Shown here in pieces: positions 43,489 to 52,560 of a DNA stretch of 64,000 nt. Source of the DNA: Caproicibacter sp047777415. GTDB lineage: Bacteria; Bacillota; Clostridia; Oscillospirales; Acutalibacteraceae. Both the position numbers and the translations under genes were made by a program. Position 1 is the first letter of the stretch. Each line of letters starts with the position of its first letter. The DNA is taken from positions 930,001-994,000 of the forward strand of contig JBKEEO010000002.1 of NCBI GenBank assembly GCA_047777415.1. Direction: 5' to 3'. The notes under the pieces were generated by a model. That model ran no database searches and was not told where the DNA came from. It worked only from the letters and a program-made list of their open reading frames with translations.

Positions 43489-44757
43489 CTACCGCCCTAT
43501 TTTCAAAAACAGCTCCGGCAATTTTCCGATTAAATCGGTTGGCAGCATAGCGCATTGGGACAGCGATTTTGCGCATTCATCCCCTGCAAGGCCGTGTAAA
43601 TACACCGCGCCTGCGGCAGCCTGAAATAAATCAATTCCCTGTGCCGCAAATGACGCAATCATTCCCGCAAGCACATCTCCGCTGCCTCCTTTTGCCATAC
43701 CCGGATTTCCAGTTGTATTCCGATACAACTGCCCTTGCGGCGACGCGACCAATGTTCCGGCGCCTTTCAGCACTAGAATCACGCCGTATTTTTGGGCAAA
43801 CCAAAGAGCATAATGCTCCCGATTTTGCTGAACTTCTTTTACCGTTGTTTTCAAAAGGCGGGCCATTTCTCCCGGATGGGGCGTTAAGACAAGCGGAGCC
43901 GAAGCTGTATTCAGTGCATCTATATGCTCCGCTACAATATTTATGCCATCTGCGTCAAGCACCAGCGGAACTTTGGATTCTCTGAGCAATAGAGAAACCG
44001 CTGCGCGCGCGTACGAACTTTTTCCCAATCCGCAGCCAACAAGACACGCACTTGCCCGAGAGAGCGCCGTTAAGATGGACTGCTCCGCACGCTCCGTCAT
44101 AGTGCCGTCCGCAGAAATGTCAAGTAACGAAAAAACCGCTTCCGGTGCAAGAGCCGCGACAATCGGATAAATAGTTTTCGGCAGCGCAGTTTCCACAATT
44201 CCCACTCCGCACCGCAGAGCGGAAAGCGTACTCATGGCAGCAGCGCCCGCCATACCCTCACTTCCGCAGACACATAACAGCCTTCCATAATTGCCTTTAT
44301 TGCTTTCCGGGTCGCGGGGTTTTAACATATTAAGCAAAATCTGTTCCCCTTCCGGCCTATTGTTCGATTCTTCACCGCGAACTTGGGAAACTTGTTCTTC
44401 TCGCTGCCACCCAATAACGGTGGCAGCCGCGGTTGTCGCCGTATGCGTGACACTGACGGAAAACTGTATTGTTCCTGCCAATTCCGCCGCTTTTCCGGAA
44501 AGATGAAGCTTCGGCCTTCCTTCGGGTGTACGCAGCAATTCCGCTTCTCTAAGCCGAAATCTTCCTATTCCTGTACCAATCGCTTTGGAAAAAGCTTCTT
44601 TCGCGCAAAAACTGGCCGCGACACTTTGAGCGGGAAAACCGCGGCGTGCAAGCTGTTCATATTCCGTCGGGCCTAGGATACGAGAACAAAACACAGGATT
44701 TCTCATTGACTTTTTAATTCTGGAAATTTCCACCAAATCAGTTCCTACCAAAAGCAT
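43489..44757 (-). CDS. Fusion of holo-ACP synthase (AcpS) and NAD(P)H-hydrate dehydratase (NnrD)
   Basis: A 422-residue protein. Residues 1-118 are AcpS, which attaches phosphopantetheine to ACP: VGTDLVEISRI with Asp7, CAKEAFSKAIGTG with Glu54, and VSVTHTATTAAATVI. A linker follows, then from about residue 145 the ADP-dependent (S)-NAD(P)H-hydrate dehydratase domain (NYGRLLCVCGSEGMAGAAAM, DADGIN, TPHPGEMARL, NPGMAKGGSGDVLAGMI). The epimerase (YjeF N-terminal) domain that usually precedes NnrD is absent, and no stop or frameshift lies between the two parts. The ATG at 44757 follows AGGTGGCAAGGG. Adjacent acpS and nnrD genes are common in clostridia; a real single-chain fusion is less so. Confidence 0.9.
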   Translation of the reverse strand: MLLVGTDLVEISRIKKSMRNPVFCSRILGPTEYEQLARRGFPAQSVAASFCAKEAFSKAIGTGIGRFRLREAELLRTPEGRPKLHLSGKAAELAGTIQFSVSVTHTATTAAATVIGWQREEQVSQVRGEESNNRPEGEQILLNMLKPRDPESNKGNYGRLLCVCGSEGMAGAAAMSTLSALRCGVGIVETALPKTIYPIVAALAPEAVFSLLDISADGTMTERAEQSILTALSRASACLVGCGLGKSSYARAAVSLLLRESKVPLVLDADGINIVAEHIDALNTASAPLVLTPHPGEMARLLKTTVKEVQQNREHYALWFAQKYGVILVLKGAGTLVASPQGQLYRNTTGNPGMAKGGSGDVLAGMIASFAAQGIDLFQAAAGAVYLHGLAGDECAKSLSQCAMLPTDLIGKLPELFLKIGR

Positions 44758-45250
44758 CCCTTGCCACCTGCCTTGGCAAAAACGGCCGTATTGCATCCAG
44801 TGTTTTTTCATTGGGATTAAATACCACCAGTACATTCCCTTTTTGGGGATGGTGCGCGGTAAAAAACCATGCGTTTTCCCCGGAATCTGTTTCAGACGCA
44901 AAAATACGGGCGGCATAAGTTTTTCCGCTGTGCTTGTTCGCATCGTATTTTCCCATCTCTTCCACCGTATGGGCATCAACGGAAATAACATGCTTGCGTT
45001 TGCGGCGATAGATAATCTTGTCTATTGTAATATCACCGTTTGTCACGCTGTATTCAAATTCCAAGCTTCTGGATGTAATCAGATTATAATCAGCGTAAAT
45101 GATACAGGCTAAAATAAAAATCGCAAATTGCGGTATTAAAACAACAGCTAGAAAAACAAGAACAACTGAAGCCAAAATAACAGCACATATAAACAGATAA
45201 TCTTTTGGTGAAAATTTCTTTTTGATGAGCTGCTCAACAAAAATATCCAT
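44738..45250 (-). CDS. Membrane protein of unknown function (DUF6106-like)
   Basis: A 170-residue protein: short cytoplasmic N-terminus, two hydrophobic segments in residues 20-56, then a soluble domain of beta character ending in FNPNEKTLDAIRPFLPRQV. I recall it as a clostridial family of unknown function (DUF6106), not verified. It overlaps the AcpS-NnrD start by 20 bases, which suggests coupling. Confidence 0.6.
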   Translation of the reverse strand: MDIFVEQLIKKKFSPKDYLFICAVILASVVLVFLAVVLIPQFAIFILACIIYADYNLITSRSLEFEYSVTNGDITIDKIIYRRKRKHVISVDAHTVEEMGKYDANKHSGKTYAARIFASETDSGENAWFFTAHHPQKGNVLVVFNPNEKTLDAIRPFLPRQVARDAFGRN

Positions 45251-45379
45251 ATTTCTCCTCCTGACAATTCTTTTATCTAATTTATTTTAGCACAGCCTGG
45301 TAATCTTTACAATTTATGTGTCTTCCTTTAGCATTTTTTCTGGCCGTTCGATATTTTCAAAGAATGGACTATATTCACC

Positions 45380-45408
45380 TTGCAATCGAGTTTAATCCGT
45401 GATATATT
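45380..45408 (+). promoter_or_regulatory. pheST promoter
   Basis: TTGCAA (45380-45385) and TATATT (45403-45408) with a 17-base spacer. Transcription would start near 45415, at the 5' edge of the T-box. From 45251 to 45379 no gene is visible. Confidence 0.7.
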
Positions 45409-45415
45409 TTTAGAG

Positions 45416-45652
45416 AAATCAAACGCGATGAAAAAGGAAGTAACCTTTTGGGTATCCGCTTCAGAGAAAACGTGCCACCGGCTGAAAGCATGTTTGCGGA
45501 AAAGAAAGGTGAAGTTCCCTTTGGAGCGGTGCGGCTGAACCAATGCAGTAGGCCGCAACGGGCGGCGCCGTTAACGGCCTTGAGAGTCACAATTAGGGTG
45601 GTACCACGGAGCAGTAGCCTTCGTCCCTTGCGGGAGGAAGGCTTTTTATTTT
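45416..45652 (+). promoter_or_regulatory. T-box riboswitch, phenylalanine-type
   Basis: The T-box sequence AGGGTGGTACCACGGAG is at 45595-45611, with TGGT able to pair with the tRNA acceptor end. An intrinsic terminator follows at 45616-45652 (AGCCTTC...GAAGGCT then TTTTT), which the T-box alternative fold can disrupt. Upstream lies a stem I with AGTAA (45439 on) and the distal AGAGA/GCTGAAAGC parts. The candidate specifier is TTC at 45515-45517, matching phenylalanine. Uncharged tRNA-Phe would then switch on pheST. Confidence 0.92.
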
Positions 45653-45680
45653 GGATATAACAGAAAGGAATGAGCCAAAT

Positions 45681-46700
45681 ATGAAAGAGCAGCTGGAGCT
45701 TCTCCAAGAAAGAGCGGAGAAAGAGCTCAAAGAGGCAAAAAGCCTTCAGAGTCTTGAAAGCCTCCGCATTAAATATCTTGGAAAAAAAGGCGAACTTACA
45801 GCCATATTAAAACAAATGCGTAACCTGTCAGAACAAGAACGCCCTGTGGTTGGTCAACTTGCAAACAAACTGCGTGCACTGATTGAATCCGAACTGACCC
45901 AGCGGGCAGCAGAATTAAAAGAGGCAGAAATAGCCAATCGTTTGAAAATGGAAGAAATTGATGTTACACTTCCGGGCAAGCGGCGCGTTTTGGGCCACAA
46001 ACACCCGCTAAACCTTGAGTTGGATGAAATTAAGGAAATATTTATCGGAATGGGATTTGACATTGTCAGTGGTCCGGAAGTCGAATATGATTACTACAAT
46101 TTTGAGGCTTTGAATATTCCGAAAGATCATCCTGCACGCGACACGCAGGACACTTTCTATATTACCGACAATATTCTGCTCCGCACACAGACCTCACCTG
46201 TGCAAGTGCGCGTCATGGAACAGCAAAAACCGCCGATTCGCATCATTTCCCCGGGACGCGTGTACCGCTCGGATGCGGTGGATGCAACGCACTCCCCCCT
46301 GTTTCACCAAATTGAGGGACTTGTGGTGGACAAGGGAATTACGTTTGCAAATTTGAAAGGCACATTGGAAACACTCATCCGCCAAATGTACGGTGAGGAT
46401 TCCGTTGTCCGCTTCCGCCCGCACCATTTCCCATTTACGGAGCCATCTGCGGAAGTCGATGTACAGTGCTTTAACTGTCACGGCGAGGGATGCCGCCTGT
46501 GCAAGGGCGAAGGATGGATTGAGATTCTAGGTTGCGGCATGGTTCATCCAAAAGTGCTCTCAAACTGTGGCATCGATCCGGAAGAATACAGCGGTTTTGC
46601 GTTCGGCATGGGTTTGGAACGCCTTGTCATGCGCAAATACAACATTGATGACCTGCGCCTGTTCTATGAAAACGACGTCAGGTTCTTAAATCAGTTTTAA
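45681..46700 (+). CDS. pheS: Phenylalanyl-tRNA synthetase alpha subunit
   Basis: The 339-residue catalytic subunit. N-terminal coiled coil, motif 2 region (SPGRVYRSDAVDATHSPLFH), and motif 3 GMGLERLVMRKYNIDDLR. AAAGGAATG precedes the ATG at 45681; the open frame starts earlier inside the T-box terminator. It is the first gene of pheST under T-box control. Confidence 0.98.
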   Translation: MKEQLELLQERAEKELKEAKSLQSLESLRIKYLGKKGELTAILKQMRNLSEQERPVVGQLANKLRALIESELTQRAAELKEAEIANRLKMEEIDVTLPGKRRVLGHKHPLNLELDEIKEIFIGMGFDIVSGPEVEYDYYNFEALNIPKDHPARDTQDTFYITDNILLRTQTSPVQVRVMEQQKPPIRIISPGRVYRSDAVDATHSPLFHQIEGLVVDKGITFANLKGTLETLIRQMYGEDSVVRFRPHHFPFTEPSAEVDVQCFNCHGEGCRLCKGEGWIEILGCGMVHPKVLSNCGIDPEEYSGFAFGMGLERLVMRKYNIDDLRLFYENDVRFLNQF

Positions 46701-46713
46701 GGGGGAATTGTAA

Positions 46714-49095
46714 ATGGATTTGTCCATGAAATGGCTCAAAGAATATGTTGAGCTTGAAGATATGCCGATTCGCTCCTTCACGGACGCAATGACAATGAGT
46801 GGTTCCAAAGTAGAAGGCTGGCGAACAGAAGGCAGCGAAATTAAGAATGTTGTGGTTGGAAAAGTAGTTTCATTGGAACGCCATCCAAATTCCGATCATC
46901 TGTGGATTACAAAAACCGATGTGGGAAACGGAGAGCCGCTTCAGATTATTACAGGCGCACAGAACTTGAAAATTGGGGATCTTGTTCCGGTTGCGCTGCA
47001 TAAATCCATCCTGCCCGGCGGCAAAAAGATTACCCGCGGCAAACTGCGCGGTCTGGAAAGCAACGGCATGCTTTGCTCGCTTGAAGAACTGGGTTTGACA
47101 AAGCATGATTTTCCTTATGCTATTGAGGACGGCATTTTTGTCATTCAGGAAGATTGTCAAATAGGACAGCCGATTCAGGAAGCAATCGGCCTAAACGATA
47201 CGATTGTGGAATTTGAGATTACTTCCAATCGTCCGGACTGCTTCTCCATCATCGGGCTTGCCCGCGAAGCTGCCGCGACGTTCCATAAACCTCTTCAATT
47301 GCATACGCCGGCAGTAAAGGGCGGCCACGGTTCCGGTTCGGAAATGCTGCGTGTTTCGGTGGAAGCCCCGGACCTTTGTCCGATGTATTCTGCCCGTGTT
47401 GTAAAAAATGTTCGAGTGAAACCTTCCCCGCGCTGGATGCGTGAACGTCTCCGCGCAATGGGTGTGCGTCCTATTAACAATATCGTAGACATTACAAACT
47501 ATGTAATGCTCGAATACGGCCAGCCCATGCACGCGTTTGATTATCGATTTATTCAGGGACACAAAATCACGGTACGCCGGGCAAAAGAAGGCGAAACCAT
47601 TACAACGTTGGACAGTACGCCGCGCACATTGCATTCTAATAATCTCGTTATAGCGGATGAAAACCGCGCAATTGCCATCGCCGGCGTCATGGGCGGGGAA
47701 AACAGCGAAATTGTTGACGACACCACAACCATTGTATTTGAATCTGCCTGCTTTAAAGGTTCCTCAGTCCGCACAACTGCGCGCGACCTCGGTATGCGTA
47801 CGGATGCTTCTTCCCTTTATGAAAAAGGACTGGACCCGAACAACTGTATTCCGGCTCTCAACCGCGCTTGTGAACTGATTGAACTGCTGGATGCGGGCGA
47901 CGTTACGGATGACATCATTGAGGATCGGCATTTTTCGCCTGAGCGCCGCAGAATTCATTTTGACCCGGACTGGATCAACCGTTTCCTCGATATTTCCTTA
48001 AGTACGGAAGAAATGAAAGACATTCTGGTTCATCTCGAATGCGAATTCGACGGCGACGATATTCTGATTCCGACGTTCCGCCCGGATCTGGTTCACAAAG
48101 CCGATATTGCCGAGGAAATCGCACGTTTTTACGGTTATGATAAAATTGCCTCCACTTCGCTCAGAGGCGGCGCTCAAGGGAAATACACACCACGTCAAAA
48201 ATTTGAAAAGCAAATTTGCGATACCATGCTGGCACTTGGCGCGAATGAAATTATGACCTATTCCTTTATCAGCCCGAAGGATTACGATAAAATTCTGATG
48301 CCGACAGATTCACCTCTTAGAGACTCTGTCGTAATCTCCAATCCACTTGGCGAAGACACCAGTATTATGCGCACAACCGCTTTGCCCTCGATGATGGAAG
48401 TTCTTTCCCGCAATTTCAACAATCGTAACGAGTCCGCCTGCCTTTATGAATTGGCAACGGAGTACATTCCAACCAAAGCGGGTCAGCTTCCTGAGGAAAA
48501 ACAGAAGTTGATTTGCGGCATGTATGGAAACGATGCAGACTTTTTCACTGCAAAAGGTATGGTAGAGGATCTTCTGGAAAAACTTTGTGTAACAAACTGG
48601 GACATTGCCGCCTCATCGACAGAAACCGCCTATCATCCCGGACGCTGCGCAGTTTTGTCCATCGGCGGAAAAACTCTCGGCGTCATCGGTGAAATTCACC
48701 CGAAAGTCACCGAAAACTACGGCATGAACTGCAGGGTAAACTGTTTTACACTGGATGTGGATTTGCTCTTCGAAAACGCCCACACAGAAAAAACGTATCA
48801 GCCGCTTCCGAAATTTCCGGCTGTTGCGCGCGACTTAGCCCTAATCTGCGACGACAAAACACCCGTGCGAACACTGGAACAAGCAATCCGCGCCGGAGCA
48901 GGTTCCCTGCTTGAAAGAATTGAACTGTTCGACGTTTACCGCGGGGAGCAAATCGAAAAGGGCAAAAAGAGTGTTGCTTTCCGTGTAACGCTTCGTTCCC
49001 AAGAAAACACACTGACCGAAGAACAGATTACAAAGGCTATGAAACGTGCTGTTCAGGAACTTGAAAAGGTTGGAGCTGTTCTGCGTTCTTCGTAA
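46714..49095 (+). CDS. pheT: Phenylalanyl-tRNA synthetase beta subunit
   Basis: The 793-residue subunit has the full layout: N-terminal tRNA-binding domain (MKWLKEYVEL, HPNSDHLWITKTDVG), B3/B4 editing domain (ARVVKNVRVKPSPRWM), B5, the catalytic-like core (SNPLGEDTSIMRTTALPSMM), and the C-terminal FDX-ACB domain (KFPAVARDLALICDD). It lies 13 bases after pheS, with GGGGG upstream. Intact. Confidence 0.98.
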   Translation: MDLSMKWLKEYVELEDMPIRSFTDAMTMSGSKVEGWRTEGSEIKNVVVGKVVSLERHPNSDHLWITKTDVGNGEPLQIITGAQNLKIGDLVPVALHKSILPGGKKITRGKLRGLESNGMLCSLEELGLTKHDFPYAIEDGIFVIQEDCQIGQPIQEAIGLNDTIVEFEITSNRPDCFSIIGLAREAAATFHKPLQLHTPAVKGGHGSGSEMLRVSVEAPDLCPMYSARVVKNVRVKPSPRWMRERLRAMGVRPINNIVDITNYVMLEYGQPMHAFDYRFIQGHKITVRRAKEGETITTLDSTPRTLHSNNLVIADENRAIAIAGVMGGENSEIVDDTTTIVFESACFKGSSVRTTARDLGMRTDASSLYEKGLDPNNCIPALNRACELIELLDAGDVTDDIIEDRHFSPERRRIHFDPDWINRFLDISLSTEEMKDILVHLECEFDGDDILIPTFRPDLVHKADIAEEIARFYGYDKIASTSLRGGAQGKYTPRQKFEKQICDTMLALGANEIMTYSFISPKDYDKILMPTDSPLRDSVVISNPLGEDTSIMRTTALPSMMEVLSRNFNNRNESACLYELATEYIPTKAGQLPEEKQKLICGMYGNDADFFTAKGMVEDLLEKLCVTNWDIAASSTETAYHPGRCAVLSIGGKTLGVIGEIHPKVTENYGMNCRVNCFTLDVDLLFENAHTEKTYQPLPKFPAVARDLALICDDKTPVRTLEQAIRAGAGSLLERIELFDVYRGEQIEKGKKSVAFRVTLRSQENTLTEEQITKAMKRAVQELEKVGAVLRSS

Positions 49096-49161
49096 TTTGC
49101 AATTTATTCCTTGCAATTCATCGCGCGTTGTTGTATGATGAACATTACTGGAGGTGTTCCT

Positions 49162-49407
49162 ATGCTTGATAAAACGGTGACTTTTTCACTTGGAAGCGAC
49201 CGGGAGGAAGGCATTAAGAAAATCCTTACAACCGTATATGACGCTTTGAAGGAAAAGGGATATAACCCCATTAACCAAATTGTCGGCTATATTCTCTCGG
49301 AGGACCCCACCTATATTACAACGCACAACAACGCACGGAGTCTGATTCGCAGGATCGACCGGGATGAGCTGCTGCAAGTACTGGTTAAATCGTATTTGGA
49401 CGAATGA
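49162..49407 (+). CDS. IreB family regulatory phosphoprotein
   Basis: An 81-residue protein of the UPF0297/IreB family: LDKTVTFSLG, EKGYNPINQIVGYILSEDPTY, and ARSLIRRIDRDELLQVLV. In Enterococcus IreB is phosphorylated by the Ser/Thr kinase IreK and influences cephalosporin resistance. TGGAGGTG precedes the ATG; an earlier ORF start is not used. Usual neighbours (RuvX, DUF1292) are not here. Confidence 0.93.
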   Translation: MLDKTVTFSLGSDREEGIKKILTTVYDALKEKGYNPINQIVGYILSEDPTYITTHNNARSLIRRIDRDELLQVLVKSYLDE

Positions 49408-49449
49408 TAAAGGCGAGAATAGCATGAAAGAAGAGGAGGACGACAGCGA

Positions 49450-49758
49450 ATGGCAGACAAGAAAAAAAGCGCTGAATCACAGTTTCCCATGTATAAAGGG
49501 AAACCATTGGTGCGCTGCGGCGATATCATTTATTATGGAAGCATGAAAGACCGTTATGTCGTCAGGCTGGAAATTAAAAGCAAGAAAAAAGTAAAGGATC
49601 TGGAAGTAGCAGATCGAGTTGGTATTCAACTGATGCTGACGGATCAAACCGTACGCAATCGGAAACAAATTGTCAAAACCAGTGAAAAAGACGGGTTGTA
49701 TCGGGCAATGGATTTGGCAGATGTTTGGCTGAACAGAGCATTGGCAGAAAAGCATTAA
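49450..49758 (+). CDS. Conserved small protein of unknown function
   Basis: A 102-residue basic cytoplasmic protein. Gln/Lys-rich start, then a beta-rich core (RCGDIIYYGSMKDRYVVRLEI) and a helical C-terminal half ending MDLADVWLNRAL. GAGGAGGA precedes the ATG. It follows ireB by 42 bases and probably shares its transcript; I do not recognise the family. Confidence 0.7.
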   Translation: MADKKKSAESQFPMYKGKPLVRCGDIIYYGSMKDRYVVRLEIKSKKKVKDLEVADRVGIQLMLTDQTVRNRKQIVKTSEKDGLYRAMDLADVWLNRALAEKH

Positions 49759-49792
49759 CAGAATAATGCTTTCTTAACCGGTAATATATATA

Positions 49793-51172
49793 GGCTCTAT
49801 GTCAATAGTTGGGGTAACCCAAAATGGAAACACCGAATGGAGCGGCGTTAAGCTGCTCCATTTTTCGTTGAATGATGGAACATATGAAGAATGCGATTGC
49901 GGAAGCGACGAAAATTACGATAACCGTAGGCATTGCGTTTAAGAACCTTAATCTTGTTGTTAACCCCTTCGGTAAAACCGTTGGTGTAAGAGCAATCAAA
50001 CGAATTTAGAATACCTCTTGACCAGCGAATCATGGTATTTGCACAAGCAACAAATCTTGAAAGACCACTGTTTTGTGCGGCCATAATCCAATGGGATAGC
50101 GCTGTCCGTGCAGATTGACTATCGGGAGAATCCAGGACTTTGAAAAACTGTTCTTTCAGAGAGTAGGCTGTCAGCAGACGGTTGCTGGCATAGAGCATAA
50201 GATCGACCTGTTGCTTTTGCTCTGGAGTGAGAAATTGGTATCGTTTGTTCAGCAAGATTCGGGAGCGTTTAAAATAAATTCTTCGGGTTTTGCTGAACTT
50301 TTTCTGTTCTTCCTTGCGAACGGCTTCAAAAGCCCAAAATACTTGACGAATGTAATGATATTTGTCAATGACATAATTTGAATTTTTAAAATATGTCTGA
50401 GCAATATTGGCATATATACTCCACATATCGCTGACGAAATGCTTCGTTTTAGAACGGTCAAGCCGGCCGAAATATTCTGTCAGTTTGTGGTTGTATCGAG
50501 CAGGAAGAATATCAAGGATTTGGTGACGAACCGGATCGGTCAGAATGCACTGATATTTCTCGCCGCTTGTATTGCCTTTAAACTCATCAATCGACACAAC
50601 TTCAGGTAATTGCTGCGGTTTTCCATAGTGGATACAATCGAAAAGCCGGATAATAGTTGAAACAGATAGATTTACTTCACGTGCTACACTGGTGAAAGAA
50701 CGCACGTCAGACAGCTTTGAAATGATATACGCGGCTAAACGATTTGTAATGCGGTGATATCTCGGCAGAAACGAGTTATCTTCAAAGAAACGCTTTCCAC
50801 ACAAAGAGCAGCGATACCGGCGCTTTCGGAGAATCAAACTAGTGTGTTTACCAAAAGCAGGGATGTCTTTTACTGTTTGACAACGGTAATCATGGACATA
50901 GCTGGTCCGATATCCACAGCAAGGGCAAACATGTGGCTTTCTTGGTAACTCAATAAAAATTTCCGTTTTATCGGGCAATTGCCTCACATTTTTTACGATT
51001 ACCCCTTTTAATCCTAGCAATTTTTCGGTAGAATAAGTACAGAGCATATCGATGACCTCCAATATGGGATAGTGGTAATTTCCATTTTAAAGGTTTTTCA
51101 TCGAATATGCTCTACTTTTTTGTTCTTTTTTCGCAGGCCTATTCGTCACACCCCAACATTTATTATAGAGCC
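49793..51172 (-). mobile_element. ISL3-family insertion sequence, copy 2
   Basis: A 1380-bp element related to copy 1, in the opposite orientation. Ends GGCTCTAT at 49793 and its inverted counterpart ATAGAGCC at 51165-51172. A perfect 8-bp duplication TATATATA flanks it (49785-49792 and 51173-51180). It lies between the small unknown gene and the purD terminator. Confidence 0.93.
49848..51047 (-). CDS. ISL3-family transposase, copy 2
   Basis: A 399-residue transposase with the same zinc-finger and DDE layout as copy 1 (Asp154, Asp207, Glu360). GGAGGTC precedes the ATG at 51047; a TTG five codons earlier is inside the ribosome binding site region. 22 amino-acid differences from copy 1 include His45 to Tyr and Gln46 to Arg, and substitutions at 81-82, 100, 107, 135, 176, 194-200, 211-224 and 336-345. 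Confidence 0.95.
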   Translation of the reverse strand: MLCTYSTEKLLGLKGVIVKNVRQLPDKTEIFIELPRKPHVCPCCGYRTSYVHDYRCQTVKDIPAFGKHTSLILRKRRYRCSLCGKRFFEDNSFLPRYHRITNRLAAYIISKLSDVRSFTSVAREVNLSVSTIIRLFDCIHYGKPQQLPEVVSIDEFKGNTSGEKYQCILTDPVRHQILDILPARYNHKLTEYFGRLDRSKTKHFVSDMWSIYANIAQTYFKNSNYVIDKYHYIRQVFWAFEAVRKEEQKKFSKTRRIYFKRSRILLNKRYQFLTPEQKQQVDLMLYASNRLLTAYSLKEQFFKVLDSPDSQSARTALSHWIMAAQNSGLSRFVACANTMIRWSRGILNSFDCSYTNGFTEGVNNKIKVLKRNAYGYRNFRRFRNRILHMFHHSTKNGAA

Positions 51173-51179
51173 TATATAT

Positions 51180-51228
51180 AAAAATGCGCTTTAAATGGCT
51201 TGCCGGCCAATTTAAAGCGCATTTTGCT
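51180..51228 (-). terminator. Purine operon terminator
   Basis: AAAATGCGCTTTAAAT and its complement ATTTAAAGCGCATTTT flank a GGCTTGCCGGCC loop. It has a T-rich tail on the minus strand. It directly adjoins the 8-bp duplication of ISL3 copy 2. Confidence 0.85.
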
Positions 51229-51261
51229 TTATCTTAGAAGAGCACAATATCATTCAGAGAA

Positions 51262-52530
51262 TCAATCTTTTGTTTTACCGATGTCGTGCCTGTAATGTGC
51301 CCCTTCAAACCGGATTTTCGCTACGGCGGCATAGGCTTTTTCCAAAGCTTGCGGCAAATCCGTACCAAGTGCTGTCACTCCCAGCACACGTCCGCCGTTG
51401 GTGTAGAACTTTCCATTCCGATAAGCGGTTCCTGCATGATAGACGGTTGCACCCTCGATTTGTCCATCATCATTTAATCCGGTGATTACATATCCCTTTT
51501 GATATTTAACAGGATACCCTCCGGACGCCATCACAACGCATGCACAGGATTCATCGCTCCACTCAATCGGCTGTTGTTCCAACCTTTCCTCCACAACAGC
51601 CATCATGATATCCACCAAATCTGTTTTCAGTCTCGGCAGAACTACCTGCGCCTCCGGGTCACCAAAACGAGAATTGTATTCAATCACCTTCGGTCCGTCC
51701 GGCGTAAGCATAAGGCCGAAATACAGGCATCCCTTAAACGGACGGCCTTCCTCATTCATCGCCCGCACAGTCGGCAAAAAGATTTCCTTCATGCAGCGGT
51801 CGGCCATCTCAGGTGTGTAATACGGATTCGGGCTGATGGTTCCCATGCCGCCGGTGTTCAGTCCCTTATCTCCGTCCAGTGCGCGCTTATGGTCCTTGGA
51901 AGAAACCATTGGTCGAATGCACTTACCATCCGTAAATGCCAAAACGGATACTTCCGGGCCGGTTAAAAACTCCTCAACCACTACACGATTTCCGGATTCG
52001 CCGAATATTTTATCTTCCATGATGGTTTTGATTCCCGCCTGTGCCGCCTGGAAGTTCTCGGCAATAATCACACCTTTGCCAAGAGCCAGTCCATCCGCCT
52101 TAATAACGGTCGGATATTTTCCGCGGTCACGGATATAGTCGAGCGCAGTGCTCGGCTGGTCGAATACAGCATAATCCGCAGTGGGAATCCCATATTTTTT
52201 CATGAGGTGCTTGGAAAACACTTTGCTGCTCTCAATCTCAGCTGCCTTGGCAGTTGGGCCAAAAGCACGGATTCCCGCATTTTGCAGTGCGTCCACCATG
52301 CCCGCCGCAAGCGGGTCATCCGGAGCGACAACAACAAGGTCAATATCTTGCTGTTTGGAAAAATCAACAATAGCATCAATGTCCATTGCGGAAATTGGCA
52401 CACATTCCGCGTCACGTGAAATGCCACCATTTCCCGGCGCACAAAAGATTTTTTCCGCTTTCGGGCTTTCTTTTAATTTCCGAACCAATACATGTTCACG
52501 GCCGCCGCCGCCAACTACCAATATTTTCAT
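51262..52530 (-). CDS. purD: Phosphoribosylamine-glycine ligase (GAR synthetase)
   Basis: A 422-residue ATP-grasp enzyme that makes GAR from phosphoribosylamine and glycine. Rossmann start MKILVVGGGGREHVLVRKL, ATP-grasp core (KADGLALGKGVIIA), and FGDPEAQVVLPRL metal-binding region. The ATG at 52530 matches the family start; a GTG three codons earlier is possible. Last gene of the purine operon. Confidence 0.97.
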   Translation of the reverse strand: MKILVVGGGGREHVLVRKLKESPKAEKIFCAPGNGGISRDAECVPISAMDIDAIVDFSKQQDIDLVVVAPDDPLAAGMVDALQNAGIRAFGPTAKAAEIESSKVFSKHLMKKYGIPTADYAVFDQPSTALDYIRDRGKYPTVIKADGLALGKGVIIAENFQAAQAGIKTIMEDKIFGESGNRVVVEEFLTGPEVSVLAFTDGKCIRPMVSSKDHKRALDGDKGLNTGGMGTISPNPYYTPEMADRCMKEIFLPTVRAMNEEGRPFKGCLYFGLMLTPDGPKVIEYNSRFGDPEAQVVLPRLKTDLVDIMMAVVEERLEQQPIEWSDESCACVVMASGGYPVKYQKGYVITGLNDDGQIEGATVYHAGTAYRNGKFYTNGGRVLGVTALGTDLPQALEKAYAAVAKIRFEGAHYRHDIGKTKD

Positions 52531-52560
52531 CCTTGTCACCCGTTTTCTGCAGTACTGTCA

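Noticed and set aside
49848..51062. ISL3 copy 2 start at 51062
   Set aside because: It is a TTG inside the sequence that serves as ribosome binding site for the ATG at 51047; copy 1 begins at the equivalent ATG.
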